Shown here: piece by piece, positions 23,825 to 32,774 of the stretch
Layout: each line of letters starts with the position of its first letter
Position numbering within the stretch: position 1 is the stretch's first letter
Origin: Candidatus Brocadia sp.
GTDB taxonomy: Bacteria > Planctomycetota > Brocadiia > Brocadiales > Brocadiaceae
Reading direction: 5' to 3'
Length of the DNA: 64,000 nt
Assembly: GCA_011525665.1 (NCBI GenBank)
Contig: WYAU01000014.1
Coordinates: 1-64,000, forward strand
Made by a program: the position numbers and the translations under genes
The notes under the pieces: generated by a model
Told to the model about the DNA's origin: nothing
Seen by the model: only the letters and a program-made list of their open reading frames with translations
Databases searched by the model: none

Positions 23825-25231
23825 TTATTTCCCGATACAAAATTCAGAAAATATTTTATCCAGAATGTCTTCCGTTGTTGTCTTTCCCATGATCTCGCCA
23901 AGGGTATCTATTGCTGCGTGCAGGTTCAACGCAATAAATTCGTAGCTTTCCTGATTCTTGGTGGATTCTATAGCTTGCTGAACTGATTGAAGGGATTGCC
24001 GGAGCGCCTCTCTTTGGCGCATGTTCAGCATGGGAGGAGTAGCAGAGGTATTTATCTTGCCACACAGCACAGATTCGACCAGGGTTTCTTTCAGTCTTTC
24101 CAACCCCTTGCCGGTCAGAGCTGAAGTATGCACTGCAGGGTAATTTTTAAGAGACATTGGTAATTCGCTGCAATGGCTATCTTTTTGCAGGTCGCATTTG
24201 TTGATAATAACAATCACGTTATTTGTCAATCCCTCCAATTTCGTTTCCCCGAATTGTTTTTCCAGATCAGCGCTGCTATCTAGAACAAACAGGATCAGCT
24301 GCGCCTTCTTTAATACGGATTGTATCTTTTCCATTGCTTTTAAAATTATGTTGTCCTTTGTGTCGTCTACCCCCGCCATATCTATCAGTTTAAAACGAAT
24401 CCCCGCTATTTCTAGAATATCGGCAACAACATCCCGCGTCGTTCCCGGTATCTCACTGACAAGAGATCTCCGCTTGCCCAGCAGGGCATTTATCAGGCTC
24501 GATTTTCCGGCATTGGGCTTACCGTATAAAACGGTGTCGATTCCTTCAGGAGAAACCTTGCCGGTTTCCGATCGGCTTAAAAGATCAAAAATATTTGCCT
24601 TTATTCCCTCCAGCCGTCTTAAGATTTCTGTTGCGGACGCCAGTTCAATGTCCTGGTCTGAAAAATCAATGGACGCCTCTATCTGTGAACAAAGGGATAG
24701 CGCCTCATCCTGTATGCGTTTGATTTCTAAAGAAGCATCTCCGGCCAATTGAGCAATTGCCATCTTTAGCTCGATATCTGTTTGTGCTCGAATGACGCGC
24801 ATGGTTGCCTCGGCTTGGGTAAGGTCAATCCGGCCATGCAGGAAAGCGCGTTTTGTAAATTCACCCGCTTGTGAAAGCCGGATGCTTCCTTTTGGCTGAA
24901 GTCCTCCGGACAAGAGGGTGTCCAGGATCATTTCAGTAAGGGGGGGGGAACCGACGGTATGGATTTCTACCACGTCTTCCCCTGTATAAGAATGAGGTTT
25001 TCTCATAACATATAAAAGTGCCGGAATAGTGACAAATTCCCCGGGGGGATAAATATGTCCCCATACAGAACGGTAGGTCTGAACGGTCTCTAAGGAGATA
25101 TTGTCGGCGGAGACAAAAAGTCCTTTTAGACACCGGATCGCATCAGGCCCGCTGATCCTGACAATTACCTGAAGCGACCTTCCCGCCGGCGTGGAAACTG
25201 CAACGATCGTATCCTGAATCCCGGGATACAT
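23825..25231 (-). CDS. mnmE: tRNA modification GTPase MnmE
   Basis: 468 residues. An N-terminal tetrahydrofolate-binding domain and a helical domain flank an inserted G domain with [16 protein letters not shown] (P-loop), EIPGTTRDV (G2), DMAGV and INKCD. The C-terminus FCIGK carries the catalytic Cys. With MnmG it makes the cmnm5 modification at U34 of tRNAs. It sits in the yidC-mnmE order common in bacteria, 19 bases downstream of yidC. Confidence 0.96.
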   Translation of the reverse strand: MYPGIQDTIVAVSTPAGRSLQVIVRISGPDAIRCLKGLFVSADNISLETVQTYRSVWGHIYPPGEFVTIPALLYVMRKPHSYTGEDVVEIHTVGSPPLTEMILDTLLSGGLQPKGSIRLSQAGEFTKRAFLHGRIDLTQAEATMRVIRAQTDIELKMAIAQLAGDASLEIKRIQDEALSLCSQIEASIDFSDQDIELASATEILRRLEGIKANIFDLLSRSETGKVSPEGIDTVLYGKPNAGKSSLINALLGKRRSLVSEIPGTTRDVVADILEIAGIRFKLIDMAGVDDTKDNIILKAMEKIQSVLKKAQLILFVLDSSADLEKQFGETKLEGLTNNVIVIINKCDLQKDSHCSELPMSLKNYPAVHTSALTGKGLERLKETLVESVLCGKINTSATPPMLNMRQREALRQSLQSVQQAIESTKNQESYEFIALNLHAAIDTLGEIMGKTTTEDILDKIFSEFCIGK

Positions 25232-25250
25232 ACAAAGAATAGAGCGCTTA

Positions 25251-26936
25251 TTATTTTATCTTCTTAATAGTTTTGCGAATCACAATGCCTTCAATAATAC
25301 TAAATATTGTGCTTGTTGTCCAGTAAACCGTGAGTCCTGACGGCATGTGGTAGAGGATGAAGGCGAACATGATCGGCATAAATGACATCATCTTTTGCTG
25401 TGCCTGGGCTTGTGGGTCGGCAGCCGGGGCTTTGGGTGTGACCTTCATTTGAGCAAAGGATGCACCCGTCATGATTAACGGCAGTATGTTGAGGGCGTTT
25501 CCGAGAAAGGGGATGCTGAAGGGAAGGAGGAGTAATGTGTCTGGCCTGGAAAGGTCTGTGATCCAGAACACAAATGGCGCCTGCCTCATTTCAAAAGAGA
25601 GTTGCAATGTGCGAAAGAGCGCAAAAAATATGGGAAGTTGCAACAGCATGGGCAAACATCCGCTCATGGGGTTGACCCCGTATTTTTTAAACAACAACAT
25701 CTGTTCCTTTCCCATCCTTTGTTTATCGTGTTTATACTTTTCTTTGAGCTGGTTTATCATGGGTTGCAGTTGTTGCATTCGAAACATGGAGACCTGGCTT
25801 TTCCTTGTGAGCGGGAAAAGGATTGCCTTGATGATGATGGTTAATACAATGATAGAGATACCATAGTTGGGAATTACCCGGTGGACGGCGTTCAAAAAAG
25901 CCAAAAGCGCTTTGCTTATTACAGTAAACCAGCCATAGCTGAGAAGAACATCCAGGGTTTCATATTGTTTCAGGACTTGTTCCTTTTTCGGCCCCACAAA
26001 ATAGGCGTAGCTGTGTTTAACAGTTTCATTGGGTGGTATCCGGAGCTTGTTTGTTTGTAAAACAACCATAAAGTCGCCTTTTTCTGCCTTTTCCTGGGTA
26101 AGCATTCCCTGGGCATCAAATGCCTGTGCGTTAATGAATGCCACCAGATCACTGGACGTGGGTTTCAAAATCGTTGAGAAATACTTGTTTGTTGATCCAG
26201 CCCAAACAATGCCCACCGATTCATTCCGGGAGGGCAATTCCTTTGGTGCCATAAGAACCAATTTTGTCCTTTTGTTTCCCACATCCACGCCTGCAACGGC
26301 TGCTATGTCCGTTGCAGGTTCGCCTTCATGGCTAATCAGGGAAGATGCGATGATGCTGTATGAGGTTGAAATTTCAGTGTTTGTTGTGTTTTCCAAGGTA
26401 ATGTCCATGCCCACGTGATATTTATCAGGGGGTAAGGTTACCGTCTTGACGATATCGATCCCTTCCTCCAGTGCAGTCGTAAAAACTATCTTGTCCCTGC
26501 CTTCTTCGGTTACAGTGTATCGGCGTCTCTGAAAGTTCGTTTTTTGATGGATACTGTCTATGGCAAGGGGGCGATATTCTGTGTCAACATCCTTTAGTAA
26601 ATCCAGGATGCTTTTTGCCTCCGCATCTTTAAATTGCTTCAGCTTAATGGATTTGAGCGCTGCCCCTTCGTTTGTCCATATCAGCCTGACGAGTTCGTTT
26701 TCAATAACGACTTCCCGGGATGGAACGTCTGTGTGTGGCCTGGCAGGTTGTGGTGGCAAGAATTCCGGGGCTTCGGCCGCCTTTACCCTTTCCCGTGGCT
26801 CTTCTAAAACAGCCTCTTCTTTCGTTTCCTCGCCAACCTTTGTCTTTTTCGGTGAAAAAAGGGGTAATATAAAGGGATAATACAACAACATAATTACCCC
26901 GCAAACAATCATAGCAATAAGCGCCTTTTTATCCAT
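25251..26936 (-). CDS. yidC: Membrane protein insertase YidC
   Basis: 561 residues from ATG 26936 (MDKKALIAMIVCGVIMLLYY). Gram-negative layout: an N-terminal membrane anchor, a large periplasmic beta domain (residues 40-350), then the conserved core with the hydrophilic groove: a helix with PLTRKSQVSM, the MQQLQPMINQLKEKY hairpin, and MSGCLPMLLQLPIFFALF. The C-terminus is basic. It inserts membrane proteins alone or with Sec. A longer TTG-type start at 26975 would overlap trm112 fully and is not preferred. Confidence 0.95.
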   Translation of the reverse strand: MDKKALIAMIVCGVIMLLYYPFILPLFSPKKTKVGEETKEEAVLEEPRERVKAAEAPEFLPPQPARPHTDVPSREVVIENELVRLIWTNEGAALKSIKLKQFKDAEAKSILDLLKDVDTEYRPLAIDSIHQKTNFQRRRYTVTEEGRDKIVFTTALEEGIDIVKTVTLPPDKYHVGMDITLENTTNTEISTSYSIIASSLISHEGEPATDIAAVAGVDVGNKRTKLVLMAPKELPSRNESVGIVWAGSTNKYFSTILKPTSSDLVAFINAQAFDAQGMLTQEKAEKGDFMVVLQTNKLRIPPNETVKHSYAYFVGPKKEQVLKQYETLDVLLSYGWFTVISKALLAFLNAVHRVIPNYGISIIVLTIIIKAILFPLTRKSQVSMFRMQQLQPMINQLKEKYKHDKQRMGKEQMLLFKKYGVNPMSGCLPMLLQLPIFFALFRTLQLSFEMRQAPFVFWITDLSRPDTLLLLPFSIPFLGNALNILPLIMTGASFAQMKVTPKAPAADPQAQAQQKMMSFMPIMFAFILYHMPSGLTVYWTTSTIFSIIEGIVIRKTIKKIK

Positions 26937-27111
26937 GAATCTTTTTTGGTTCCTCCGGTAATTCAGCTTCGTCAATAATCATAATGGGAATATCGTCTCT
27001 TATCGGATACCGTCGTCCACACTTCGTGCAGACAATCCTTTCGCATTCTATGCGGATATCTGCCTTGCAGAGCGGACAGGCAAGGACATCCAACAATTCC
27101 CTGGCAATCAT
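26929..27111 (-). CDS. Trm112 family zinc-ribbon protein
   Basis: 60 residues with two CxxC pairs (LACPLCKAD and CTKCGRRYPI) followed by DDIPIMIIDEAE, the classic Trm112/UPF0434 pattern. Trm112 proteins are activators of methyltransferases in other systems; bacterial partners are mostly unknown. It overlaps the start of yidC by 8 bases, so translation is probably coupled. Confidence 0.88.
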   Translation of the reverse strand: MIARELLDVLACPLCKADIRIECERIVCTKCGRRYPIRDDIPIMIIDEAELPEEPKKIHG

Positions 27112-27152
27112 AAATAAATCACCTTTTATCCGAAAATGGATATTTTACCAAT

Positions 27153-27299
27153 TCACAAATTTATGAGCTTTTTTGATTTTAAAACATCAAACTCCTTGAC
27201 GTTTTGCGGAATCTCCCTGGCCACAAATGTGTAATCCAGGCGGCGAGGCACATGACATCCGAACGTGGCGTCCACGAAAATTGTCACGAGTTCAAAATG
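27153..27299 (-). pseudogene. Possible C-terminal relic of an endonuclease/exonuclease/phosphatase family gene
   Basis: Minus-strand frame with no start codon, ending at TGA 27153-27155. It contains PRRLDYTFVAREIPQNVKEF and then LKSK, resembling the region just before the SDH motif at the end of EEP-fold nucleases/phosphatases (RxDYIFV). The expected SDHxPV is absent. Weak; it could be coincidence. Confidence 0.3.
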
Positions 27300-27326
27300 C
27301 TAACAAACTAGTCCGCTAATTTCAAA

Positions 27327-28103
27327 TTAAAAGTACGATTCGTGGTGATTATCTGTTGCGCAAGGCGCAGGGTGAGAAGAGAAGGATATCTGGATATCCG
27401 CGTAGTTTGCCGGTTGCTCGATCTTTATCCTGTTCAGGCGAACCAGTTCCAATAAAGCCAGGAAAAATCCAATAATCCTGCGTCTTTCTTGTATTTCGGC
27501 AAAAAGATCGGTAAAAGACAGGGTAGTATGGAGATGTACCCTTTCTAAAACTTGGTTCATGTACTCCTGTATCGGCGTATCATCATAAATCACTTTGGTG
27601 GAGACGTCCAGCAATGTTTGCTTCAGAAGCCGGGAAAATCTTTGTAAAAGATCCCACACGCTTACCCCCTCTAAGGGGAGTTCTTCCTCTTTCTTGTCCA
27701 TCGTTTCGGCAGAGAATCCCGCGTGCGCCCGCGTACACTTTTTTTCCCACTCAGTGGCTCGTGCAGCTAAAACAAAGGTGCTCTCCTTATATTGCTTGTA
27801 TTCCAGTAATTGTTTTACCAGAGATGCACGCGGGTCTTCCATCTCTTCTTCGTCCTCCTTCATTTCCGTACGGGGAAGGAGCATATACGATTTTACATAC
27901 ATAAGCGTGGCTGCCATCACCAAAAAATCTCCCACAATGTTCATATCCATGGCTTGCAATGCTTCCACGTATTGTAAATACTGATCCGTAATCCTTGCAA
28001 TGGGGATGTTGTAGATATTAACCTCTTCCCTTCGGATCAGATACAGGAGCAGATCGAGGGGGCCGTTATAAATATCCAGGTCTACTTTATAATCGTTTGT
28101 CAT
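27327..28103 (-). CDS. scpA: Segregation and condensation protein A
   Basis: 258 residues. The N-terminus YNGPLDLLLYLIRREEVNIYNIPI is diagnostic for kleisin ScpA, which bridges the SMC head to the opposite neck. The C-terminal winged helix has FLALLELVRLNRIKIEQ. The tail after AD-IQISF is longer and Cys/His-containing. No scpB seen next to it. It lies about 9 kb from smc on the same strand. Confidence 0.95.
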   Translation of the reverse strand: MTNDYKVDLDIYNGPLDLLLYLIRREEVNIYNIPIARITDQYLQYVEALQAMDMNIVGDFLVMAATLMYVKSYMLLPRTEMKEDEEEMEDPRASLVKQLLEYKQYKESTFVLAARATEWEKKCTRAHAGFSAETMDKKEEELPLEGVSVWDLLQRFSRLLKQTLLDVSTKVIYDDTPIQEYMNQVLERVHLHTTLSFTDLFAEIQERRRIIGFFLALLELVRLNRIKIEQPANYADIQISFSSHPAPCATDNHHESYF

Positions 28104-28135
28104 TTTCCTGTGAAAATTCTACAATCCGTGTGATA

Positions 28136-28765
28136 TTACAGGCCCGTAAATAACCGGAGAAAGTATTGTATGGGTGGGCCGAGTATCATGCCCAAAATCG
28201 GGACTCCGGCGTAATTTCCCATAATAATTAGTCCCAGCAGAATAAACGGGCTGTATCGCTCAATCTCTTTATATTTCTGCGCCATTGAATAGGGCAGCAA
28301 ACCTTCCAGGATATGAGAGCCGTCAAGAGGGAATAAGGGAATCATATTAAAAAAAGCCAGCGAGAGGTTAATAATAATTCCTGATATGAGTACATTATAG
28401 AGAAAAGCGGTTACGTTCATCGGGATGAATGGCACGTTCTGTAATAGTTGAAAGAGTGCGCCGAACAAAAATGCAGAAACAAAATTTGAGGCAGGGCCTG
28501 CAAAGGATACGATTACGTTGTCCCGGCGGGGGTTTCTAAAGTTGTAGGGATTTACCGGAACGGGCTTGCCCCACCCAAAATGGGCGAAGACAAAACATAA
28601 TGCCCCAAGAATATCGATGTGTGCCAGGGGGTTCAATGTCAGTCTTCCCTGCAGTCTTGCCGTAGGGTCGCCAAATTTATTTGCAGTCCACCCATGGAAA
28701 TACTCATGAATGGTCAGTGCGTAAAGTATCGCCGGAATTGATATGAGTAGGTTGTTTAGGTTCAC
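28136..28765 (-). CDS. Site-2 protease family (M50) membrane metalloprotease
   Basis: 209 residues and about five hydrophobic helices. Zinc ligands: HEYFH in the first helix and the distal LFPLDGSHIL Asp. NPLAHID after the first loop and FAGPASNF in the centre are typical of the small YwhC/rseP-unrelated M50B subgroup. Substrate unknown. The start is GTG at 28765, with AAAGGAG 13 bases upstream, a long spacing. Its own promoter lies at 28799-28827. Confidence 0.9.
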   Translation of the reverse strand: MNLNNLLISIPAILYALTIHEYFHGWTANKFGDPTARLQGRLTLNPLAHIDILGALCFVFAHFGWGKPVPVNPYNFRNPRRDNVIVSFAGPASNFVSAFLFGALFQLLQNVPFIPMNVTAFLYNVLISGIIINLSLAFFNMIPLFPLDGSHILEGLLPYSMAQKYKEIERYSPFILLGLIIMGNYAGVPILGMILGPPIQYFLRLFTGL

Positions 28766-28798
28766 AGATACACAAATTCTCCTTTTTTATCCGTATGC

Positions 28799-28827
28799 AT
28801 ATTAACACAGGAGGAATAAGTTGTCAA
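28799..28827 (-). promoter_or_regulatory. Sigma70-type promoter of the M50 protease gene
   Basis: Minus strand: TTGACA (28822-28827), a 17-base spacer and TAATAT (28799-28804). The start near 28792 is 27 bases before the GTG start. Confidence 0.7.
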
Positions 28828-28880
28828 GCGTGGAGCACTTAAATTGAGTGTTTTGTCCGCGGTAATATCGTTGTTTTCTC

Positions 28881-28909
28881 TTGAATGTTGAAGAAGTGGC
28901 CACTATAAT
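28881..28909 (+). promoter_or_regulatory. Promoter of the kdsD-kdsC-lptC-like operon
   Basis: TTGAAT (28881-28886), a 17-base spacer and TATAAT (28904-28909). It would give a leader of about 175 bases that contains the hairpins GCGG...CCGC (near 29023) and CCCTCA-TTGCAAG-TGAGGG (29047-29065) just before the start codon. No other gene is seen in 28828-29074. Confidence 0.6.
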
Positions 28910-29092
28910 CTGTTACATTAATGCATAAAAATTAATCGGTTCCCCGTTGCCGTCGCGAACAGGGCCGTGAAGGATTTAGGTTGTTCAGACGAATTTTATA
29001 GCCGCAACCAGGCTGACCAATAAGCGGGGAAGACCGCTTCTGCATTCCCTCATTGCAAGTGAGGGGGAAGAGGGGTGGTCTTAAGTTTTGGA

Positions 29093-30088
29093 ATGCAAGA
29101 CAATCTGACTGAAGAAATCGTGCGAACAAATACAGATATCGACTTCGCAAAGGAAGTGTTGTTCCTTGAATCGGAAGCCATAAAAAATCTGATCAATCGC
29201 CTGGATCATGCTTTTCAACGGGCGGTTGATTTAATCTTTTACTGCAAAGGCCGTGTGGTAGTCACGGGCATTGGAAAGGCTGGGATTGTCGGGCAGAAGA
29301 TTTCGGCGACGCTGGCAAGCACGGGAACCCCTTCCTATTGGATTCATTCGTCCGAGGCAAGGCACGGAGACCTCGGGCGCATTGTCGCCGACGACATTGT
29401 CCTGGCGCTCTCTAATAGCGGCGAAACGGAGGTCGTTGCGCTTTTGCCCTGGGTGAAACAAATCGGGGCAAAGGTGATTGCCATGACGGGAAACAATAGG
29501 TCTTCCCTTGCCCTCCATAGCGACATCGTTCTTGACATCGGAAAGATTGAGGAGCCCTGCCCGCTGGGACTTGCCCCCTCGGCAAGTTCTACGGCAATGC
29601 TTGCTCTTGGTGACGCACTGGCCCTTACGATTTTTAAAAAGAGAAATCTCGGGAAAGAAGATTATGCCTTTTATCATCCGGGCGGGGAGCTTGGCAGAAA
29701 ACTGCTGACGGTAGAGATGGTTATGCGCAAGAATAAAGAGAATCCTGTAGCCGACGAGGACATGCCTTTGTTAGACGTTCTCGCCATAATGACGGAAACA
29801 GCGGGCAAACCCGGCGCCGTGAGTGTTATTGACAAACAGAAAAAACTCGTAGGATTTTTTACTGATGGCGACCTGAGAAGGCACTTGAAGAATGGCATAT
29901 CATTTCTCCATTGCAGTGTAAAAGAGGTAATGACGCGGTCGCCCAAGGTCATCCATGCCCATTGCCTGGTCGCCGAGGCATACAAAATATTAAAAGATCA
30001 CAAAATCGATCAGATTCCCGTTGTCGATGATTCCAATACCCCTGTCGGGATTATCGACGTGCAAGATTTACTGGAGGTCGGATTTTAA
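29093..30088 (+). CDS. kdsD: Arabinose-5-phosphate isomerase (KdsD/KpsF)
   Basis: 331 residues. The SIS domain (RVVVTGIGKAGIVGQKISATLASTG-type core, LALSNSGETEV) is followed by two CBS domains (MVMRKNKENPVADEDMP..., VKEVMTRSPKVI). It converts ribulose 5-phosphate to arabinose 5-phosphate, the first committed step to KDO of LPS. ATG 29093 is preferred; a GTG at 29075 would add six residues. No ideal Shine-Dalgarno for either. kdsC follows and supports the assignment. Confidence 0.93.
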   Translation: MQDNLTEEIVRTNTDIDFAKEVLFLESEAIKNLINRLDHAFQRAVDLIFYCKGRVVVTGIGKAGIVGQKISATLASTGTPSYWIHSSEARHGDLGRIVADDIVLALSNSGETEVVALLPWVKQIGAKVIAMTGNNRSSLALHSDIVLDIGKIEEPCPLGLAPSASSTAMLALGDALALTIFKKRNLGKEDYAFYHPGGELGRKLLTVEMVMRKNKENPVADEDMPLLDVLAIMTETAGKPGAVSVIDKQKKLVGFFTDGDLRRHLKNGISFLHCSVKEVMTRSPKVIHAHCLVAEAYKILKDHKIDQIPVVDDSNTPVGIIDVQDLLEVGF

Positions 30089-30130
30089 AATTTACCGGAT
30101 AGGAATTTTCATTTTATTTAAACAGATTTT

Positions 30131-30164
30131 GGGGTGGCATGGACAAACTTTGTTTGTCCATGCC
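30131..30164 (+). repeat. Dispersed hairpin repeat, copy D (loop-less form)
   Basis: A perfect 13-base inverted repeat, GGCATGGACAAAC / GTTTGTCCATGCC, around TTT, preceded by GGGGT. Its arms match the outer arms of copies A and C. It fills the kdsD-kdsC gap and could be mistaken for the 5' end of kdsC because a GTG within it is in frame. Confidence 0.75.
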
Positions 30165-30175
30165 TATTTCTTACC

Positions 30176-30712
30176 TTGATAAAAAATATAAAACTCGTCA
30201 TTGTTGATGTTGATGGCGTTTTGACGGATGGCGCCATTTATGTTGACTCACAAGGACGCGAAATAAAGGCCTTCAGTGTATTGGATGGCGCCGGCATTTC
30301 ATACCTCCATCGCGCCGGTATCAAAACCGCAATTATCAGCGGGAGGAGTTGCGACGCCGTTATATATCGCGCAAGGGAGCTAGGTATTGACAGTGATGAC
30401 GTATACCAGGGGGCCAAAGACAAAATAGATGCCTACCGGAAAATCATCGGGAAATACGCCCTCCGTGATGAAGAAGTGTGTTTTATTGGCGACGACCTTA
30501 TAGATCTCCCCCTCCTCCTCCGTGTAGGATTTCCTGTTGCAGTCGCCAACGCATCTCCCGGCGTTAAATGCGCTTCAGCCTATGTTACTCAGGCAAAAGG
30601 GGGGTGGGGTGCAGTGAGAGAGGTTGCAGAAAAGATCCTGAAGTTTCAGGATAAATGGCATTCCATCATGGAACGATATAAGAAACCTGATATGCAGGGA
30701 CAAAAAATGTGA
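30176..30712 (+). CDS. kdsC: 3-deoxy-D-manno-octulosonate 8-phosphate phosphatase
   Basis: HAD-superfamily C0-type protein of about 178 residues: VDVDGVLTDGAIYVDSQG (nucleophile Asp), TAIISGRSC, KIDAYRKI and CFIGDDLIDLPLL. Releases KDO from KDO-8-P. TTG 30176 gives the expected N-terminus (IKNIKLVIVDVDG). GTG 30134 would add 14 residues translated from hairpin repeat D and is not credible. Follows kdsD. Confidence 0.92.
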   Translation: MIKNIKLVIVDVDGVLTDGAIYVDSQGREIKAFSVLDGAGISYLHRAGIKTAIISGRSCDAVIYRARELGIDSDDVYQGAKDKIDAYRKIIGKYALRDEEVCFIGDDLIDLPLLLRVGFPVAVANASPGVKCASAYVTQAKGGWGAVREVAEKILKFQDKWHSIMERYKKPDMQGQKM

Positions 30713-30805
30713 GTGCTCACAATACAGCAGGGAGTTGGTAGCTCCAGCTGATACCGCCTGAATTAAAAAGGACGTGGGGAAAGAAGTTATTATTTCCATA
30801 TTGCT

Positions 30806-32770
30806 ATGACCGCACGAAGATACGTATTTATTGGTATTCCCGCCGCATGTGTACTTTCTATCATCGTATCGCTTGTTATCCATAACCCGAAAAAAGAGGT
30901 TGGAAATCAAAAGGAAAATCCCGCCGCCCACCGGGAAGAGCAGAAGCATCATTTTGCGGGAACAGAAACGGTGACACAGGCAGTACGGGGTTTGACCATG
31001 CCAAATTACGATACAGAAGGGAAAGAAGTTGTTGTTATGCGAGGCGAAAACACCTTGCTTCTGAATGACAATGTCTACAAGATCATTGCCCCGGAAATCG
31101 AGGTTCTGGACTCGGCAAATACAGAAAGCGGAACGCAGTCTCTTTTGATCACATCCCGTATAGGGGAAATGAATAAGGCTTCAGATGAAGGCTATCTCTC
31201 GGATAACGTGGTTGTCCATCTTGACCCTGAAACCCGGCTCAATACCGACTATCTGAGATATTTGCCCGATAAAAAATTTGTGCATACCGACGATCCCGTT
31301 ACCATCAACGGGAAGGGCATAAAAATTGTGGGACAGGGCTGTGAAATAGATCTTGTCAACAGGAAAATGTGGATTAAAAAAGACGCCGAGATGGAAATGG
31401 ACGGCGTTAAGAACGATCTCTTTTTTTTGTCGCAGGACGACGCTCCGCACACGGCCCGGAATCATCCGGATGAAAAAGGCATGGGAGAAACGCCACGCGA
31501 AAAGACCTTTATCCGGTCCAGCGGACAGCTTGTTTTTGACAGGCACCCCGATGCAAACAGTATGACTTTTCATGACAATGTTGAAGTAAAGAAGGGGAGT
31601 TCAACCGTTTTTTCCGATAAACTGGTTGTTTTTCTTGATCCGGAAACGAAGAAAACGACACAGGCCATTGCCAGTGGAAACGTGCTCGCATCACAGGGAA
31701 CAAAAATCGCCAAGGGAAGTTTTTTAACCTGGGATGTTCATACGCAAAGTGCAACGCTGGAAGATGCCCTGAAGGCGGAGTTTGTCGAAGACAATCTGAA
31801 TATTGACGCCCTGAAAATGATCTTCTATAAGGATACGGGCAAAATAGACGTTCCCAGTGCGGGCAGCCTGAAAACTACAATGAAGGGAAAAAAGGGCAAA
31901 AAAAGAACCCTTTCCGGAACAGAGAAAGACGACAAAAACATTAGCGTAAAATGGGAAGGGAAAATGAATTTTCATGACGATACACGGGAGGCAAATTTTG
32001 AAAAGAACATCGAGGTAAGAAAGGAAAATTCAACCCTTTTGTGCGATAATCTGAAAGTGACATTCACCGATCACGATTATAACCTGCAGACGTTCAAGGC
32101 TACCGAAAAAATACATATTATTGATAAAAAAGGCAATTTATTCAAGGAGGCCGTGGGAGACCATGTTACCTGGGACGCAAAAAATAAGGTTACCATCCTG
32201 AGAGGACAACCCTTTGCGTTGCTGCGAGAGGGAAATAAGAGACAAATCCTCGCCCCCCGGGTTTTCTTTTATGAGGAGGGAAACAAAATACTGTGCGAGG
32301 GCAAGGGCAGTTTATATGAGAAGACAGAAGAAGGACTTTCCAAAGAAAACAGTGAGGATACGGATATAAAAGTGAACTGGGCAAAAAAAATGGTCTATAA
32401 CGATGCATTAAAAAAAACGAGCTTTTATGAAGTGGTTGAAGTAACAAAAGGCGGACAAAAGTTGAACGGTGACCAAATCGATGCCTACCTGGACGATAAC
32501 GGTAAGATAAGGAAAATTATTGCCACAGGCAATGTCTATTTTTTTAGCAAGAGCTTGAGTGGCAGCGAGGGTTTCGGGTCGCTCTTTACCTGGGATTTAG
32601 CGAAAAATGCGGCCTTGCTGACAGGCAATCCAAAGGCGGAATTGCGAAAAGAAGGCTCGCGAACGTTCTCGGAAAAAGTATATTTTGATATGGCTGAAAA
32701 CCGGGTTACATGGGAAGGCAGACCGCACTGGCAATTCATCAGCCAGGATACAAAGCGTTCGGAGGAATAA
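30806..32770 (+). CDS. Large LptC/LptA-like (OstA-domain) LPS transport protein
   Basis: 654 residues. An N-terminal membrane anchor (residues 6-25) is followed by an LptC-like segment (MRGENTLLLNDNVYKIIAPEI) and at least three OstA-type beta-jellyroll repeats, each with the pattern FHDNVEVKKGSS..., FSDKLVVFLD..., IASGNV. Normal LptC is about 190 aa and LptA about 180 aa, so this looks like a fused and expanded periplasmic LPS bridge. The position after kdsD and kdsC matches the usual kdsD-kdsC-lptC order. ATG 30806 has no strong ribosome site (TTATTTCCATATTGCT). Confidence 0.8.
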   Translation: MTARRYVFIGIPAACVLSIIVSLVIHNPKKEVGNQKENPAAHREEQKHHFAGTETVTQAVRGLTMPNYDTEGKEVVVMRGENTLLLNDNVYKIIAPEIEVLDSANTESGTQSLLITSRIGEMNKASDEGYLSDNVVVHLDPETRLNTDYLRYLPDKKFVHTDDPVTINGKGIKIVGQGCEIDLVNRKMWIKKDAEMEMDGVKNDLFFLSQDDAPHTARNHPDEKGMGETPREKTFIRSSGQLVFDRHPDANSMTFHDNVEVKKGSSTVFSDKLVVFLDPETKKTTQAIASGNVLASQGTKIAKGSFLTWDVHTQSATLEDALKAEFVEDNLNIDALKMIFYKDTGKIDVPSAGSLKTTMKGKKGKKRTLSGTEKDDKNISVKWEGKMNFHDDTREANFEKNIEVRKENSTLLCDNLKVTFTDHDYNLQTFKATEKIHIIDKKGNLFKEAVGDHVTWDAKNKVTILRGQPFALLREGNKRQILAPRVFFYEEGNKILCEGKGSLYEKTEEGLSKENSEDTDIKVNWAKKMVYNDALKKTSFYEVVEVTKGGQKLNGDQIDAYLDDNGKIRKIIATGNVYFFSKSLSGSEGFGSLFTWDLAKNAALLTGNPKAELRKEGSRTFSEKVYFDMAENRVTWEGRPHWQFISQDTKRSEE

Positions 32771-32774
32771 ATAC

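Noticed and set aside
30134-30175. GTG 30134 as the kdsC start
   Set aside because: The first 14 codons lie in a dispersed hairpin repeat and the family N-terminus begins at TTG 30176.
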